Source of the DNA: Bacteriovorax sp. MedPE-SWde | Lineage (GTDB): Bacteria > Bdellovibrionota > Bacteriovoracia > Bacteriovoracales > Bacteriovoracaceae | Reading direction: 5' to 3' | Length of the DNA: 64,000 bases | NCBI GenBank assembly: GCA_001874305.1 | Contig: MPCU01000010.1 | Span: forward strand, 62,001-126,000 | Shown: in pieces, positions 51,298-59,854 of the stretch | Numbering within the stretch: position 1 is the stretch's first letter | Layout: every line of letters starts with the position of its first letter | The notes under the pieces: generated by a model | Databases searched by the model: none | Told to the model about the DNA's origin: nothing | The model's input: the letters and a program-made list of their open reading frames with translations, nothing else | Position numbers and translations under genes: made by a program

Positions 51298-51792
51298 ATG
51301 AAAATTAATGATTCGAAAATTATGGATATTATGAATGTAGATATTATCGCTATACACAGAGGTGATGATATCCTAGATGCAATTAACTATTTAAAGCAAT
51401 ATGAGGCTTCATCGCTTCCTGTCGTGGATGATGAGAATCACGTTGTAGGATTTGTTAGTGATATCGATCTTATAAAGAGCTTGAGTCATTCTCTATATCA
51501 AGGCTCACCTCAAGAAATTCAGCTTGGTGATATCATGGTTAAGGACGCAGTTGTCTTTAATGGTAGTGATAATATTTTTGATGTTGTTGAAAAGTTTTGC
51601 TCTAGTCATTTTAAATCAGCTCCTGTTGTAGACAGTGAAAACCATCTCATTGGTATGATCTCTAGAAGTGAGTTATTAAATGCTTTAGAGAGAGCGGCCA
51701 GTGAGGCAAGAGGCTTTAAGTCTTCTTCTAAAGGAGCAAGAAAGCTTGAAGTTTCGCAAAATAAGAGAGTAAGACTAATCTTATCTAGCTAG
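51298..51792 (+). CDS. Two-CBS-domain protein
   Basis: 164 residues. CBS1 about 8-65 (MNVDIIAIHRGDDILDAINYLKQYEASSLPVVDDENHVVGFVSDIDLIK); CBS2 about 75-135 (IMVKDAVVFNGSDNIFDVVEKF, SAPVVDSENHLIGMISRSELL). CBS pairs bind adenosine nucleotides and report energy state. Lys/Arg-rich tail. The ATG at 51298 has AAAGGAGA upstream; the TTG/ATG frame at 51265 has no ribosome site. Operon with the DUF6868-like gene eight bases downstream. Confidence 0.88.
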   Translation: MKINDSKIMDIMNVDIIAIHRGDDILDAINYLKQYEASSLPVVDDENHVVGFVSDIDLIKSLSHSLYQGSPQEIQLGDIMVKDAVVFNGSDNIFDVVEKFCSSHFKSAPVVDSENHLIGMISRSELLNALERAASEARGFKSSSKGARKLEVSQNKRVRLILSS

Positions 51793-51800
51793 GAGAGATT

Positions 51801-52043
51801 ATGAATGTTGGATATTTAAAAGAATTACTGGGGTATAGTGCTCTGATAAATTTTGTGGTTCTTATGATCTGGTTCTTTATGCTGCAGTTTTGCAAAGATT
51901 GGGTCTTTGGTCTTCATAGTAAAATTTTTGGTATCCCTGTAGGTGATGTGGGTAAAATTCACTTCTTCTTAATGGGGTTTTATAAGTTAGGAATTTATCT
52001 TTTCCTACTAATACCGTTTCTAGTAATTCATTTTATTCTGTGA
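51801..52043 (+). CDS. Small membrane protein, DUF6868-like
   Basis: 80 residues with two membrane segments (about 10-30 and 57-80). GYSALINFVVLMIWFFMLQFCKDWVFGLHSKIFGIP, then FYKLGIYLFLLIPF, fits the small two-helix family I know as DUF6868. Function unknown. AGGAGA precedes the ATG. Its CBS neighbour suggests energy- or stress-linked membrane regulation; positional inference. Confidence 0.65.
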   Translation: MNVGYLKELLGYSALINFVVLMIWFFMLQFCKDWVFGLHSKIFGIPVGDVGKIHFFLMGFYKLGIYLFLLIPFLVIHFIL

Positions 52044-52048
52044 TTAAT

Positions 52049-52075
52049 GTGGGTCATTTTTTCACAATGACCCAC
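52049..52075 (+). terminator. Hairpin after the DUF6868-like gene
   Basis: GTGGGTCATT (52049-52058) pairs with AATGACCCAC (52066-52075). It is strong, but GGGTT rather than a T-run follows, so it is an imperfect terminator. Confidence 0.55.
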
Positions 52076-52091
52076 GGGTTCTATTTCGCGG

Positions 52092-52097
52092 TATAAT
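52092..52097 (+). promoter_or_regulatory. TATAAT five bases before the ATG (leaderless promoter)
   Basis: Perfect -10 hexamer at 52092-52097; start codon at 52103; no Shine-Dalgarno. No convincing -35 seen. Confidence 0.45.
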
Positions 52098-52102
52098 AAA
52101 TT

Positions 52103-52876
52103 ATGTTTAAATATTTTATCATCAGTTTCATCTGTCTAATTACCTCAAACATTTATAGTAAAACTATTAAGATTTGCTATGAAGATCAAGATTATTCTCC
52201 TTACATTAGTGATCTAAGATATTCGCACAAGGGAAGGGGCATACTTGTCGATCTCGTTGAAATGTCCGTTAAGAATGTCGGCCTTGATGTCGAGTTTATT
52301 CGAAGACCTTGGAAGAGATGCTTAAGCATGATGAAAAATGGTAGTGTTGACGCTATCTTTGCTGCTCTGTGGACTAAAGAAAGAGAAGCTTGGGCGGCAT
52401 TTCCAAAAAAGAAAGATAACTTAAAGAAACTTGATGAGAGCTTATCTCTATGGGATTCCCAGTATGTAGTATTTAAAAGAGTTGATTCCGAGCTATCTTA
52501 CTCTGGTGGTAAATTTAAAAATGTAATTAGTGGCATAGATGCTCCTCCTGGGTATGTGGCGTATAAAATGCTTAAAGATATGAAAGTTCTTTCACGCTCA
52601 AATAATACACCTGAAAAAGGACTAAAATTAGTGAGGCTTAAAAGGATTGATGGCTATGTTGTCGAAAGAAATATTGGTAATTATATAATAAATAAGAATA
52701 AGTCTAATGATGTAATAGACTCGATCGGTGAAGTCTTCTTTGAGGGGCATTGGTTCTTACCTTTTTCAAAAAAGTTTTATAAGAAATCTCCAGAGCTTTC
52801 TAGTAAGATTTGGAATATGATCGCAATTATGAAAAAGAAGAATGGTTCTATGCTTATAAAGAAGTATTCGAAATAG
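52103..52876 (+). CDS. Periplasmic solute-binding protein family 3-like (paralogue 3)
   Basis: 257 residues with a signal peptide (about 1-19). ICYEDQDYSPYI, RGILVDLVEMS, RRPWKRCLSMMKNGSVDAIFAALWTKEREAWAAFPKK and a later DAPPGYVAYKMLKDM line up with the 13725 product. No transporter genes nearby. The stop is directly followed by the start of the desaturase-like gene, so the two are co-expressed. Confidence 0.7.
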   Translation: MFKYFIISFICLITSNIYSKTIKICYEDQDYSPYISDLRYSHKGRGILVDLVEMSVKNVGLDVEFIRRPWKRCLSMMKNGSVDAIFAALWTKEREAWAAFPKKKDNLKKLDESLSLWDSQYVVFKRVDSELSYSGGKFKNVISGIDAPPGYVAYKMLKDMKVLSRSNNTPEKGLKLVRLKRIDGYVVERNIGNYIINKNKSNDVIDSIGEVFFEGHWFLPFSKKFYKKSPELSSKIWNMIAIMKKKNGSMLIKKYSK

Positions 52877-53674
52877 ATGTCAAAATTAATTCGTGACTAT
52901 ATTCTAGCAATTCCAACAATAGTTCTAAGCTTACTATCTCTTGTTAGTTGGTTCTCAGTTGTCGCAATATATTTAGACGGTCAAATATCATTTCAAAGTG
53001 CACTACTACTGTGCGCTCTTTTTGGTTATATTAACTTTACTCCAATGCATGAAGCTGCCCATGGAAATATTTGTGGTAGACATAAGTCCTATGAGAATCT
53101 TGAGATTCTTATAGGCCACCTAAGTGCTTTCACGCTCTTTATTCCATTTAGTATCTTTAAACTTCTACACTTAAGACATCATAGCTTCACTAATGTTAAA
53201 GAACATGATCCTGACTATTGGGTAGCAACATGCAATCCCTTACTTCTTTTACTTAAGTGTTTAACTATAAAACTTAGCTATTATTATCACGCTATATTTA
53301 GACCAACTAAGGCCATAAGAGAGAAATGGCCAAGTATGTTTATGTCCCTAGCTCTATATTTCACGCTTCTTTTTTTTGCCTGGAGTTTTGATTTAGGAAT
53401 GCAGCTATTTGAGCTTTGGATCACAAGTGCAATTATTGCTATGGCCATGTTGGCATTTGGTTTCGATTGGCTCCCTCACACTCCTCACAGTGGTATTGGA
53501 AGATATCAAGATACAGTTATTATTGATAAGAAGTGGTTAACAATTCCTTTACTATTTCAGAACTATCATCTTATTCACCATCTCTATCCTAGAGTGCCTT
53601 TTTATCGCTATAAGAAGGTTTATGGTGAGATTCAAGAAGAACTTATTACGAATAACTCTAGAATTATTAAGTAG
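52877..53674 (+). CDS. Membrane fatty-acid desaturase/hydroxylase-like enzyme
   Basis: 265 residues with about four membrane segments and the three His boxes of the di-iron desaturase superfamily: HEAAH (58-62), HLRHH (98-102) and HLIHH near residue 238. The layout (short, HEAAHGN first box) is near the beta-carotene hydroxylase/CrtR-DesA-like branch. It would insert a double bond or hydroxyl in a lipid using O2. A TetR regulator follows 144 bases later and might control it. Confidence 0.82.
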   Translation: MSKLIRDYILAIPTIVLSLLSLVSWFSVVAIYLDGQISFQSALLLCALFGYINFTPMHEAAHGNICGRHKSYENLEILIGHLSAFTLFIPFSIFKLLHLRHHSFTNVKEHDPDYWVATCNPLLLLLKCLTIKLSYYYHAIFRPTKAIREKWPSMFMSLALYFTLLFFAWSFDLGMQLFELWITSAIIAMAMLAFGFDWLPHTPHSGIGRYQDTVIIDKKWLTIPLLFQNYHLIHHLYPRVPFYRYKKVYGEIQEELITNNSRIIK

Positions 53675-53770
53675 CGCTCTTTTCCGTCTATATAACTGTC
53701 AGGAATTACAGTAATATTATAATTAACTACTAAAGTAGAGTATAATATATACTTAAGGTCTTTACTAAAC

Positions 53771-53797
53771 TTTGGGTTTGCTGTAAGTTTGGTTTGC
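53771..53797 (+). repeat. Direct repeat TTTGGGTTTGC / TTTGGTTTGC
   Basis: Two near-identical units (53771-53781 and 53788-53797), 17 bases apart start to start, directly upstream of the TetR gene. They may be regulator half-sites. Confidence 0.35.
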
Positions 53798-53818
53798 ACT
53801 AAAGTTTTGGAGCAGTAT

Positions 53819-54478
53819 ATGAAAATTGGTCTTAGAGAGAAGAAAATATCACAAAATAAGATAAAGATTCTCAATGCATTCACACTTAAAATCCTCTCCG
53901 GTGTTAAGTTTGGTGATATCTCTACAAAAGAGATCTGTAATGAGATTGAGATCTCTGAGGCCACTTTTTATAATTATTTTCCACAAAAACAGGATCTTTT
54001 ATTCTTCTTAATAAACTTATGGCTTTTAAGAATATTCGCTGAAGTTGAAATGGAGAATGGACCCGTATCGGGGATAGATTATATTAAGGCATTCTTTTCA
54101 ACAGTTATCGGATATATGAGAGATGACCATAGTGTACTTTTAGAAGCAATCCAGTTTGTTGATCCTAAATCTGGTAAAGGTCCGAGTAGTACAATTAGTG
54201 AATACGAGTTATCTCTTGCTTTTGAAGAGGACTATAAAGAAGTTTTAAAATTTAAAGATACAAATATTAATCAAATGATTTTTAAGCATTTGAAAATTGC
54301 TCAACAAAATGGTGATGTGGCCTCTGGTCATGATCTTGGTTTAGCAACGGCAGCCGTGTTAGGTGTTCTCGTTAGAGGACCAATTTTATCGCAAGGCCAA
54401 TTTCAAGGCTCAAGTAAAGAGTATATTAAATTTAATCTCGAACTGGTACTCAATGGATTAAAAATGGGTATCTCTTAA
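53819..54478 (+). CDS. TetR-family transcriptional regulator
   Basis: 219 residues. N-terminal HTH about 10-55: KFGDISTKEICNEIEISEATFYNYFPQKQDLLFFL. The C-terminal helical ligand pocket shows no specific subfamily motif. The ATG at 53819 has TTGGAG upstream; a longer frame to 53789 lacks support. Neighbours (desaturase-like enzyme before, exported protein after) suggest control of envelope lipids; inference. Confidence 0.82.
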   Translation: MKIGLREKKISQNKIKILNAFTLKILSGVKFGDISTKEICNEIEISEATFYNYFPQKQDLLFFLINLWLLRIFAEVEMENGPVSGIDYIKAFFSTVIGYMRDDHSVLLEAIQFVDPKSGKGPSSTISEYELSLAFEEDYKEVLKFKDTNINQMIFKHLKIAQQNGDVASGHDLGLATAAVLGVLVRGPILSQGQFQGSSKEYIKFNLELVLNGLKMGIS

Positions 54479-54534
54479 CCAAAATTTATAGCGCTAGGAT
54501 GGCCAAAAAATTAATTCTTCTGGGAGGGAGTTTT

Positions 54535-56109
54535 ATGAATCTTTCAATTTCGATGAAAGTAGGCTTCTGTGTGCTTTTTTCAATGTTATCTTTTGCCGGA
54601 GAGTCTGCTCCAGTCAACCCATTTCTTGCTCATAGTACATACCCTCTTGGGCATGGAAACTCTGCACAACAAGACTCTGTTGATATTAGGGGTCCTATTG
54701 AGCAATCACGTTTTCTGCAAGAAAATGAAAAACGCTATACCCATCTTGGACCGATGCACTTTGGTTCTTTGATATCTAGTCCATACGTAAATAATAAAAG
54801 AGTTATATGGAGTAATGGGTCTGACCGAATAGTTAAGGTTGACCATGAAACGGACGAGGTCATTGATACTTTATACTTTTCAGGTAAGGAAGAATATACA
54901 AAGAAAAAGGCAGATCGTGTAATAAAGCAATTGAATAGTTTAACTGGTAAACCAGCAATGTTGTACGCTCTTAAGCAATCCACAATGTTTAAGAATCTGG
55001 CAGGTGTTTATACTTTATTGGATAATAATGGACACTATTACATGGGAACAAACGAAGGCATTGCTGTATATGGAGACAGTATAAAGGGTGATGCTAACTC
55101 TAAGATAAAAGAGCTCAGAAGGTTTATTAAGCCTGCTTTTATTACAGGCTCCTTTATTGGAATGAATATGAGCTTTGACGGACGGATTATCCTTGTTACT
55201 GAACATGGTTTTGTATTAGCTCTTAGTAGAGACTTCTCAAGTTACAGCTATACAAAAATGAAGTTCAGTGAGGGGAAGAATAAAGATTCTAAAACTGGTT
55301 ATGGTTGGGTGAGAAATGGCTTTGCTGTTGATAGAGATGGAGGGATATATATAGCTTCACAAAATCATATGCATAAAGTTGTATGGACTGGAACTCACTT
55401 ATCGACTGAGTCTGTTGATGGAGCATGGACTTCTCCATATAGTAACACAACTGGGAATGGTACAGGATCAACTCCTGCATTAATGGGCTTTGATGGTGAA
55501 GATCAATTTGTCGTAATTACAGATGGCGATAAATTAATGAACTTAACTTTATTTTGGCGTAATTCAATCCCAGAAGATTGGAAGGGAATTAAAAATGAAG
55601 ACATGAGAATCGCTGGTAAGGCCGCTGTTGATATGGGCGACCCTTTAAGAAAAGCCCTTCAGTCAGAACAATCTGTTGTTGTTTCTGGTTATGGAGCGGC
55701 AGTTGTAAACAATGAACCAAGAAACTCATTTGAAAAGCTACCAGGGCAGATGAATTCTCTACTTGTTGGATTCTTAGGTAATGATATCAATTATCAACCT
55801 TTTGGTGTTCAGAAGTTTAAATGGAATTCTAAAAAAAGAAAATTAGAAATGGATTGGGTAAATAAAATGATTAGTTCTCCAAATGCAATGCCAATTGTTA
55901 GTAAGAGCTCTAATATTTTCTATACAGTAGGGGCGAGAAACTCTAAGTGGACGATTGAAGGGATAGATTGGACTACTGGTAGATCAGAGTTTCATTATGT
56001 CGTAGGTGATCAGAAATTTAATAGTCTATTCTCAGGCTTACTTCTTGATGAGAATGGAGAACTCATGTATGGAACAATCTTTGGAAGAGTAAGAATTAAC
56101 TTGAAGTAA
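54535..56109 (+). CDS. Exported beta-propeller-like protein, unknown function
   Basis: 524 residues with a signal peptide (about 1-23). Repeated blade-like segments, such as VNNKRVIWSNGSDRIVKVDHETDEVIDTL, GGIYIASQNHMHKVVWTG and GELMYGTIFGRVRI, suggest a beta propeller of the SMP-30/quinoprotein type, which may bind metals or hydrolyse lactones. This is by repeat feel only. The ATG at 54535 follows a very strong GGGAGGGAG; the frame from 54499 is rejected. It lies 56 bases downstream of the TetR gene. Confidence 0.5.
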   Translation: MNLSISMKVGFCVLFSMLSFAGESAPVNPFLAHSTYPLGHGNSAQQDSVDIRGPIEQSRFLQENEKRYTHLGPMHFGSLISSPYVNNKRVIWSNGSDRIVKVDHETDEVIDTLYFSGKEEYTKKKADRVIKQLNSLTGKPAMLYALKQSTMFKNLAGVYTLLDNNGHYYMGTNEGIAVYGDSIKGDANSKIKELRRFIKPAFITGSFIGMNMSFDGRIILVTEHGFVLALSRDFSSYSYTKMKFSEGKNKDSKTGYGWVRNGFAVDRDGGIYIASQNHMHKVVWTGTHLSTESVDGAWTSPYSNTTGNGTGSTPALMGFDGEDQFVVITDGDKLMNLTLFWRNSIPEDWKGIKNEDMRIAGKAAVDMGDPLRKALQSEQSVVVSGYGAAVVNNEPRNSFEKLPGQMNSLLVGFLGNDINYQPFGVQKFKWNSKKRKLEMDWVNKMISSPNAMPIVSKSSNIFYTVGARNSKWTIEGIDWTTGRSEFHYVVGDQKFNSLFSGLLLDENGELMYGTIFGRVRINLK

Positions 56110-56119
56110 CTAAGATATT

Positions 56120-56152
56120 ATACTGGTGTAACTTAATTTGTTACGCCAGTAT
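56120..56152. terminator. Hairpin between convergent genes
   Basis: ATACTGGTGTAAC (56120-56132) pairs with GTTACGCCAGTAT (56140-56152) with one wobble; seven-base loop. The right arm encodes the end of the minus-strand membrane protein. No T-run, so a weak bidirectional terminator at best. Confidence 0.45.
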
Positions 56153-57962
56153 CACTTTCAAGTCTTTCATGAGCTTCAAATTCTCTAAAGTAACTTCTTA
56201 TCTCTCTAGACTCATTGTTTGGAAAACTTATTATTTCACTCGTGACCGATTTTTTTATGTCATTTTTTAAAGTTGCATAATACTTATATTCTTCGAGTCT
56301 ATTACGTGATTTGAGAAATAGCATCCTTTCTTCGATGCTACCTAGATTCTCATAGTAAACAGAATAGACAGCGCCTTTTCCAACAAGTGATTTTGTGTAA
56401 TAACCCATGTCTCTTAACTCAGAAACATTCTGGCTTCCATTATAGAGGTTTAATCCTGAAAGAAGAAGGTAGGCGGATGTAATATATGCAGTGGTAATGA
56501 AACATAGCCTTTTAAGAGAAACTCTTGAAGCAAGGTAGAATACACCAAAAATAATTATGAATAGGGGAAAGAAGTTTACGAGCTTAATTTTAGCAGCACT
56601 AAAATTAACAATATGCTTTGATATTATTTCTAGTAGAATCTCTGGCCTAGAAAGGAAGCCGAAGTAGTAACTATATACATTATTAAGAGGAATGAGGTCT
56701 ATGACTCTTTGCTGTTGACCGATATATATTGTCATTAAAAAGAAAGACCAAAGAGATCCTACTATAGAGACTACCCTGAATAATCTTCGTTTTACCTTGT
56801 GATGAGATATTACTCTGTCGTAGTAGGAAGTTAGAAATAAAAGAAGAAAAGGTATTTCTGGTATAAACTGTCTACCTCCAAAAATTCCTGACCCATGGGA
56901 GTATGTGAGACCATATGCCAAGATTTTTGCAATGATAGCAAGTATAACAAAGAGCTCGACTTTAAACTTCTTTATGTAATCGACTTGTATAGAGATAAGA
57001 GCTAGAACAAGAACTATTGTAAAGAATGGTCCGTGAGTGAGTACTCCTTGATAAGAGGAGAAGTATGTATCAATAAGTGTTCTGTAATTTAATAGTAATG
57101 TCGATGAATAACCATAACTATAAACACCAAGAATTGATTTTATAGTAATGGCCTGTGGGATGAGTCCTAGAAGGAACCCTCCTATGTAGGATAATATATA
57201 CTTACTATTCTTATAGTCCTTCTTCTTAATAATTTCGAATAGAATAAACTCACCGAGAAGTACCATATAGAATATAGTATCTACTTTTATGGCAAAGGCG
57301 ATCGCATGAAATACTCCGAATAAAAACCATTCGTGAATTTTATTTTCCTTCCTTATTTCTTTGTAGAATACATATGTTAGAAAGCTTAGAAAGACCGCAT
57401 TGATTGTTGCATTCCCTGGTTCATAAACTGTGTAATAGAGAAAGGGAGAGGAGATAAGCGCAAAGATGGCCAGCTTTGTGAATGTCGTTATATTAAACTT
57501 TGGAGCTTGAGATAGGTACTTAAATAGTAACATCAGACCTAGCATAGAGATAAATATAGTACTCATCACAAGAGACATCTGTTTGATATATCTATTGGAC
57601 GAGTCATCCTCTTCAAAAGGTTTGTAGAGAGGTCCTTCTTTGGAGATTTTTTTTGGATCGTATTTTACTTCAGGTAATTTAAATATATCACTGACCAGTT
57701 TTCCATAAGTATAAAATGGTGCCCAGATAACAGTACCTGCGTGACTATGAAAGTTTGGATAATATCCAGTTGAAGTTGTTGCAATCTTTTGACCTGGAAA
57801 GAACATTTCGTCCACTAGATTATAGTCTCCATCTTCAATAATTGACTCAGAATATGAGGAGTATACTCCAAACTCCACATGTGCAAAGTATGGCCTTGCC
57901 ACCAAAAAGAGAAAGACTGTTATTAATGTAAATATCAGAGGGAGCTTTGCTTTAGACACCAT
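56133..57962 (-). CDS. Polytopic membrane glycosyltransferase-like protein (GT-C fold)
   Basis: 609 residues with about a dozen membrane segments. The first long outer loop, with acidic residues (SESIIEDGDYNLVDE) and a YPNFHSHAGTVIWAPFY segment, is built like lipid-linked-sugar-dependent GT-C transferases (PMT/ArnT type), where an acidic residue in loop 1 is the base. C-terminal 100 residues are soluble. The ATG at 57962 starts inside the radical SAM gene (11-base overlap) after an AGGA; a start at 58022 would overlap 71 bases. It probably glycosylates an envelope molecule together with that enzyme. Confidence 0.6.
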   Translation of the reverse strand: MVSKAKLPLIFTLITVFLFLVARPYFAHVEFGVYSSYSESIIEDGDYNLVDEMFFPGQKIATTSTGYYPNFHSHAGTVIWAPFYTYGKLVSDIFKLPEVKYDPKKISKEGPLYKPFEEDDSSNRYIKQMSLVMSTIFISMLGLMLLFKYLSQAPKFNITTFTKLAIFALISSPFLYYTVYEPGNATINAVFLSFLTYVFYKEIRKENKIHEWFLFGVFHAIAFAIKVDTIFYMVLLGEFILFEIIKKKDYKNSKYILSYIGGFLLGLIPQAITIKSILGVYSYGYSSTLLLNYRTLIDTYFSSYQGVLTHGPFFTIVLVLALISIQVDYIKKFKVELFVILAIIAKILAYGLTYSHGSGIFGGRQFIPEIPFLLLFLTSYYDRVISHHKVKRRLFRVVSIVGSLWSFFLMTIYIGQQQRVIDLIPLNNVYSYYFGFLSRPEILLEIISKHIVNFSAAKIKLVNFFPLFIIIFGVFYLASRVSLKRLCFITTAYITSAYLLLSGLNLYNGSQNVSELRDMGYYTKSLVGKGAVYSVYYENLGSIEERMLFLKSRNRLEEYKYYATLKNDIKKSVTSEIISFPNNESREIRSYFREFEAHERLESDTGVTN

Positions 57963-58956
57963 AGAGATCCTGGTGTAGTGTTTCACAATTCTTGCATACA
58001 TCAAAAGGGTCGGCGTTTTCATCCAGAAGATTCTTTCTTAACTCTTGATAGTAAGGTGCATTCCAAGAGTCTGGCGTATTGAAATTCCCATACTTCTCTT
58101 CATTAGGAGAAAGGAAGCAACATGCTCCGAGACTCCCTTTATTATCCAAGTATTGAAAGTTAAATGGAATTCTACATTTCTTGGGTGCAAGAGTTCTCTT
58201 AATTGCGCAAAACCAATTGATATTTATCTTACCCTTATATTTTAAACTGAGAACCTTTGAGGCCTTCTTATATTCTTCATTATCATCATAAACAGTTAAG
58301 GCCTTATCCTCTTCAGACATAGGGTAGTAATTAGATAGTTGAAGATTTTTACAACCTATAGAAATTGCAAAAGCAATAATTGATTCTATTTTCGAGATCT
58401 CGTTTGATGCAATAATTTTTTGCATCCAAAAGTTCTTCTTATAAATGACTAATTGTTCAGCAACTCTCTTCACATCCATTGAATTATCTTCATAGAGGCT
58501 AAGTCCTATTGCTGAAACAGGTGTTTTACATAGAAGCTCTAACTTCTCCCCTTTGAGGAGAGTACAGTTTGTAACAACAGTAGAAATTTTTCTTCGTTTA
58601 TATAACTCATCTAGGAAGCTAAATACTTCTGGGTGTAGAAAGGGTTCTCCGCCGAGTAGGCCAACTCTTAAAGTTCTTCGACCAGATTTTGAATTGAGAA
58701 ATGTTATAAGTTCGTCATAGGTAAGATTAAAACTATTAGCGTCACTATTATTGAGATCTGCACTCGTAAAACAAAACTCACAAGTAAGATTACATTTCTT
58801 ATTGATGAAGAATACAAGGGAGATAGGAAAGTGTTTGAGTACGATTTTCTTTCTTATGTGCGCAAGCTTGTACGAAAGATAGTTGATAAATACTAAAGGG
58901 TTTGGCGGCCTTTTTATTAAATCAATTATTATTGGAAAGTATAAGCTTCTTCTCAT
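57952..58956 (-). CDS. Radical SAM/SPASM-domain enzyme
   Basis: 334 residues. CNLTCEFC supplies Cys55, Cys59 and Cys62 for the SAM-cleaving [4Fe-4S] cluster; GLLGGEPFLHPE is the SAM-binding GGE motif. C-terminal Cys (KCRIPF, GACCF and DVCKNCE) look like a SPASM auxiliary-cluster region. Such enzymes modify peptides or sugars by radical chemistry. No precursor peptide is visible nearby, and the downstream GT-C gene overlaps by 11 bases, so an envelope glycan or lipid substrate is possible. Confidence 0.88.
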   Translation of the reverse strand: MRRSLYFPIIIDLIKRPPNPLVFINYLSYKLAHIRKKIVLKHFPISLVFFINKKCNLTCEFCFTSADLNNSDANSFNLTYDELITFLNSKSGRRTLRVGLLGGEPFLHPEVFSFLDELYKRRKISTVVTNCTLLKGEKLELLCKTPVSAIGLSLYEDNSMDVKRVAEQLVIYKKNFWMQKIIASNEISKIESIIAFAISIGCKNLQLSNYYPMSEEDKALTVYDDNEEYKKASKVLSLKYKGKININWFCAIKRTLAPKKCRIPFNFQYLDNKGSLGACCFLSPNEEKYGNFNTPDSWNAPYYQELRKNLLDENADPFDVCKNCETLHQDLYGV

Positions 58957-59041
58957 TATTTTTAATATCTCTTCATGTGATAATTTATAAATTTCAAACT
59001 TCTATAGTATACTATGATAGTTAGCAGATTGAAGAAAATAT

Positions 59042-59749
59042 ATGGATAAAATAAAAGTACTTATATTATGTGGTGGACTAGGGACGAGATTAAGTGACGT
59101 TCTTAAAGATACGCCTAAGCCAATGGCCCCTATTGAGGGTCGACCATTTCTTTACTATCAAGTAGAGCTTTTAAAAAGGTATGGATTTACTGATTTTTGT
59201 TTTCTATCAGGATATATGTCAGAGAAAATTAGCGACTACTTTAAAGATGGCCCTGATTTTGGAATCAATTGTACCTACTCTATAGAAGATACGGTACTTG
59301 GAACTGGAGGAGCTGTTAGCGCAGCAATAAGCAGTGATACAGATGAAAGTGAGGGCTACCTTATTCTCAACGGAGATACTTTCTTCGATATAGATTACAA
59401 AAACTTTTGCGAGAATAGTCATGGCACATTCTCTATTGGGCTCGTCTCTGTCGAGGATTCAAGTCGCTACGGTGGTGTTGAGATTGATGAAGATAACACT
59501 GTATTGTCCTTTAGAGAGAAGGTCGACTCTAGTGGGGAATCATTGGTAAACTCCGGGGTTTATTACCTGGATTCAGGGTTTAAGAAGCATTTGTTAAATG
59601 GGAAGTATTCTTTGGAAAAAGACCTCTTTCCGTGTCTAGTAAGTGAAGGACTTTTGCGGTCTCAAGTTCTTGATGGCTTCTTCATTGATATAGGTATTCC
59701 TGCTGACTACAGTAGAGCACAGAATATAGTCCCTAAAATACTTAAGTAA
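59042..59749 (+). CDS. Sugar-1-phosphate nucleotidyltransferase, HddC-like
   Basis: 235 residues. LCGGLGTRLSDVLKDTPKPMAPI is the NTP-binding signature; GRPFLYYQVELL and LILNGDTFFDID (metal Asp) follow. The PKPMAPIxGRPFL form is typical of D-glycero-alpha-D-manno-heptose-1-phosphate guanylyltransferase (HddC). It would make an activated heptose for surface polysaccharide or S-layer glycan. No gmhA/hddA genes in the window. Divergent from the radical SAM/GT-C pair, which also points to glycan work. Confidence 0.82.
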   Translation: MDKIKVLILCGGLGTRLSDVLKDTPKPMAPIEGRPFLYYQVELLKRYGFTDFCFLSGYMSEKISDYFKDGPDFGINCTYSIEDTVLGTGGAVSAAISSDTDESEGYLILNGDTFFDIDYKNFCENSHGTFSIGLVSVEDSSRYGGVEIDEDNTVLSFREKVDSSGESLVNSGVYYLDSGFKKHLLNGKYSLEKDLFPCLVSEGLLRSQVLDGFFIDIGIPADYSRAQNIVPKILK

Positions 59750-59854
59750 TATCAGTTAGTTATCGGTGCACTCCTATACAATTTACAGGTGCTATATAAA
59801 TCAGTGTTGCGTTGTGTTATTTTTCGAATGAATTATTTTTTTCGGGGGATAAGA

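Noticed and set aside
57963-58022. Longer start at 58022 for the GT-C-like protein
   Set aside because: It would overlap the radical SAM gene by 71 bases; the ATG at 57962 has AGGA upstream and a short 11-base overlap.
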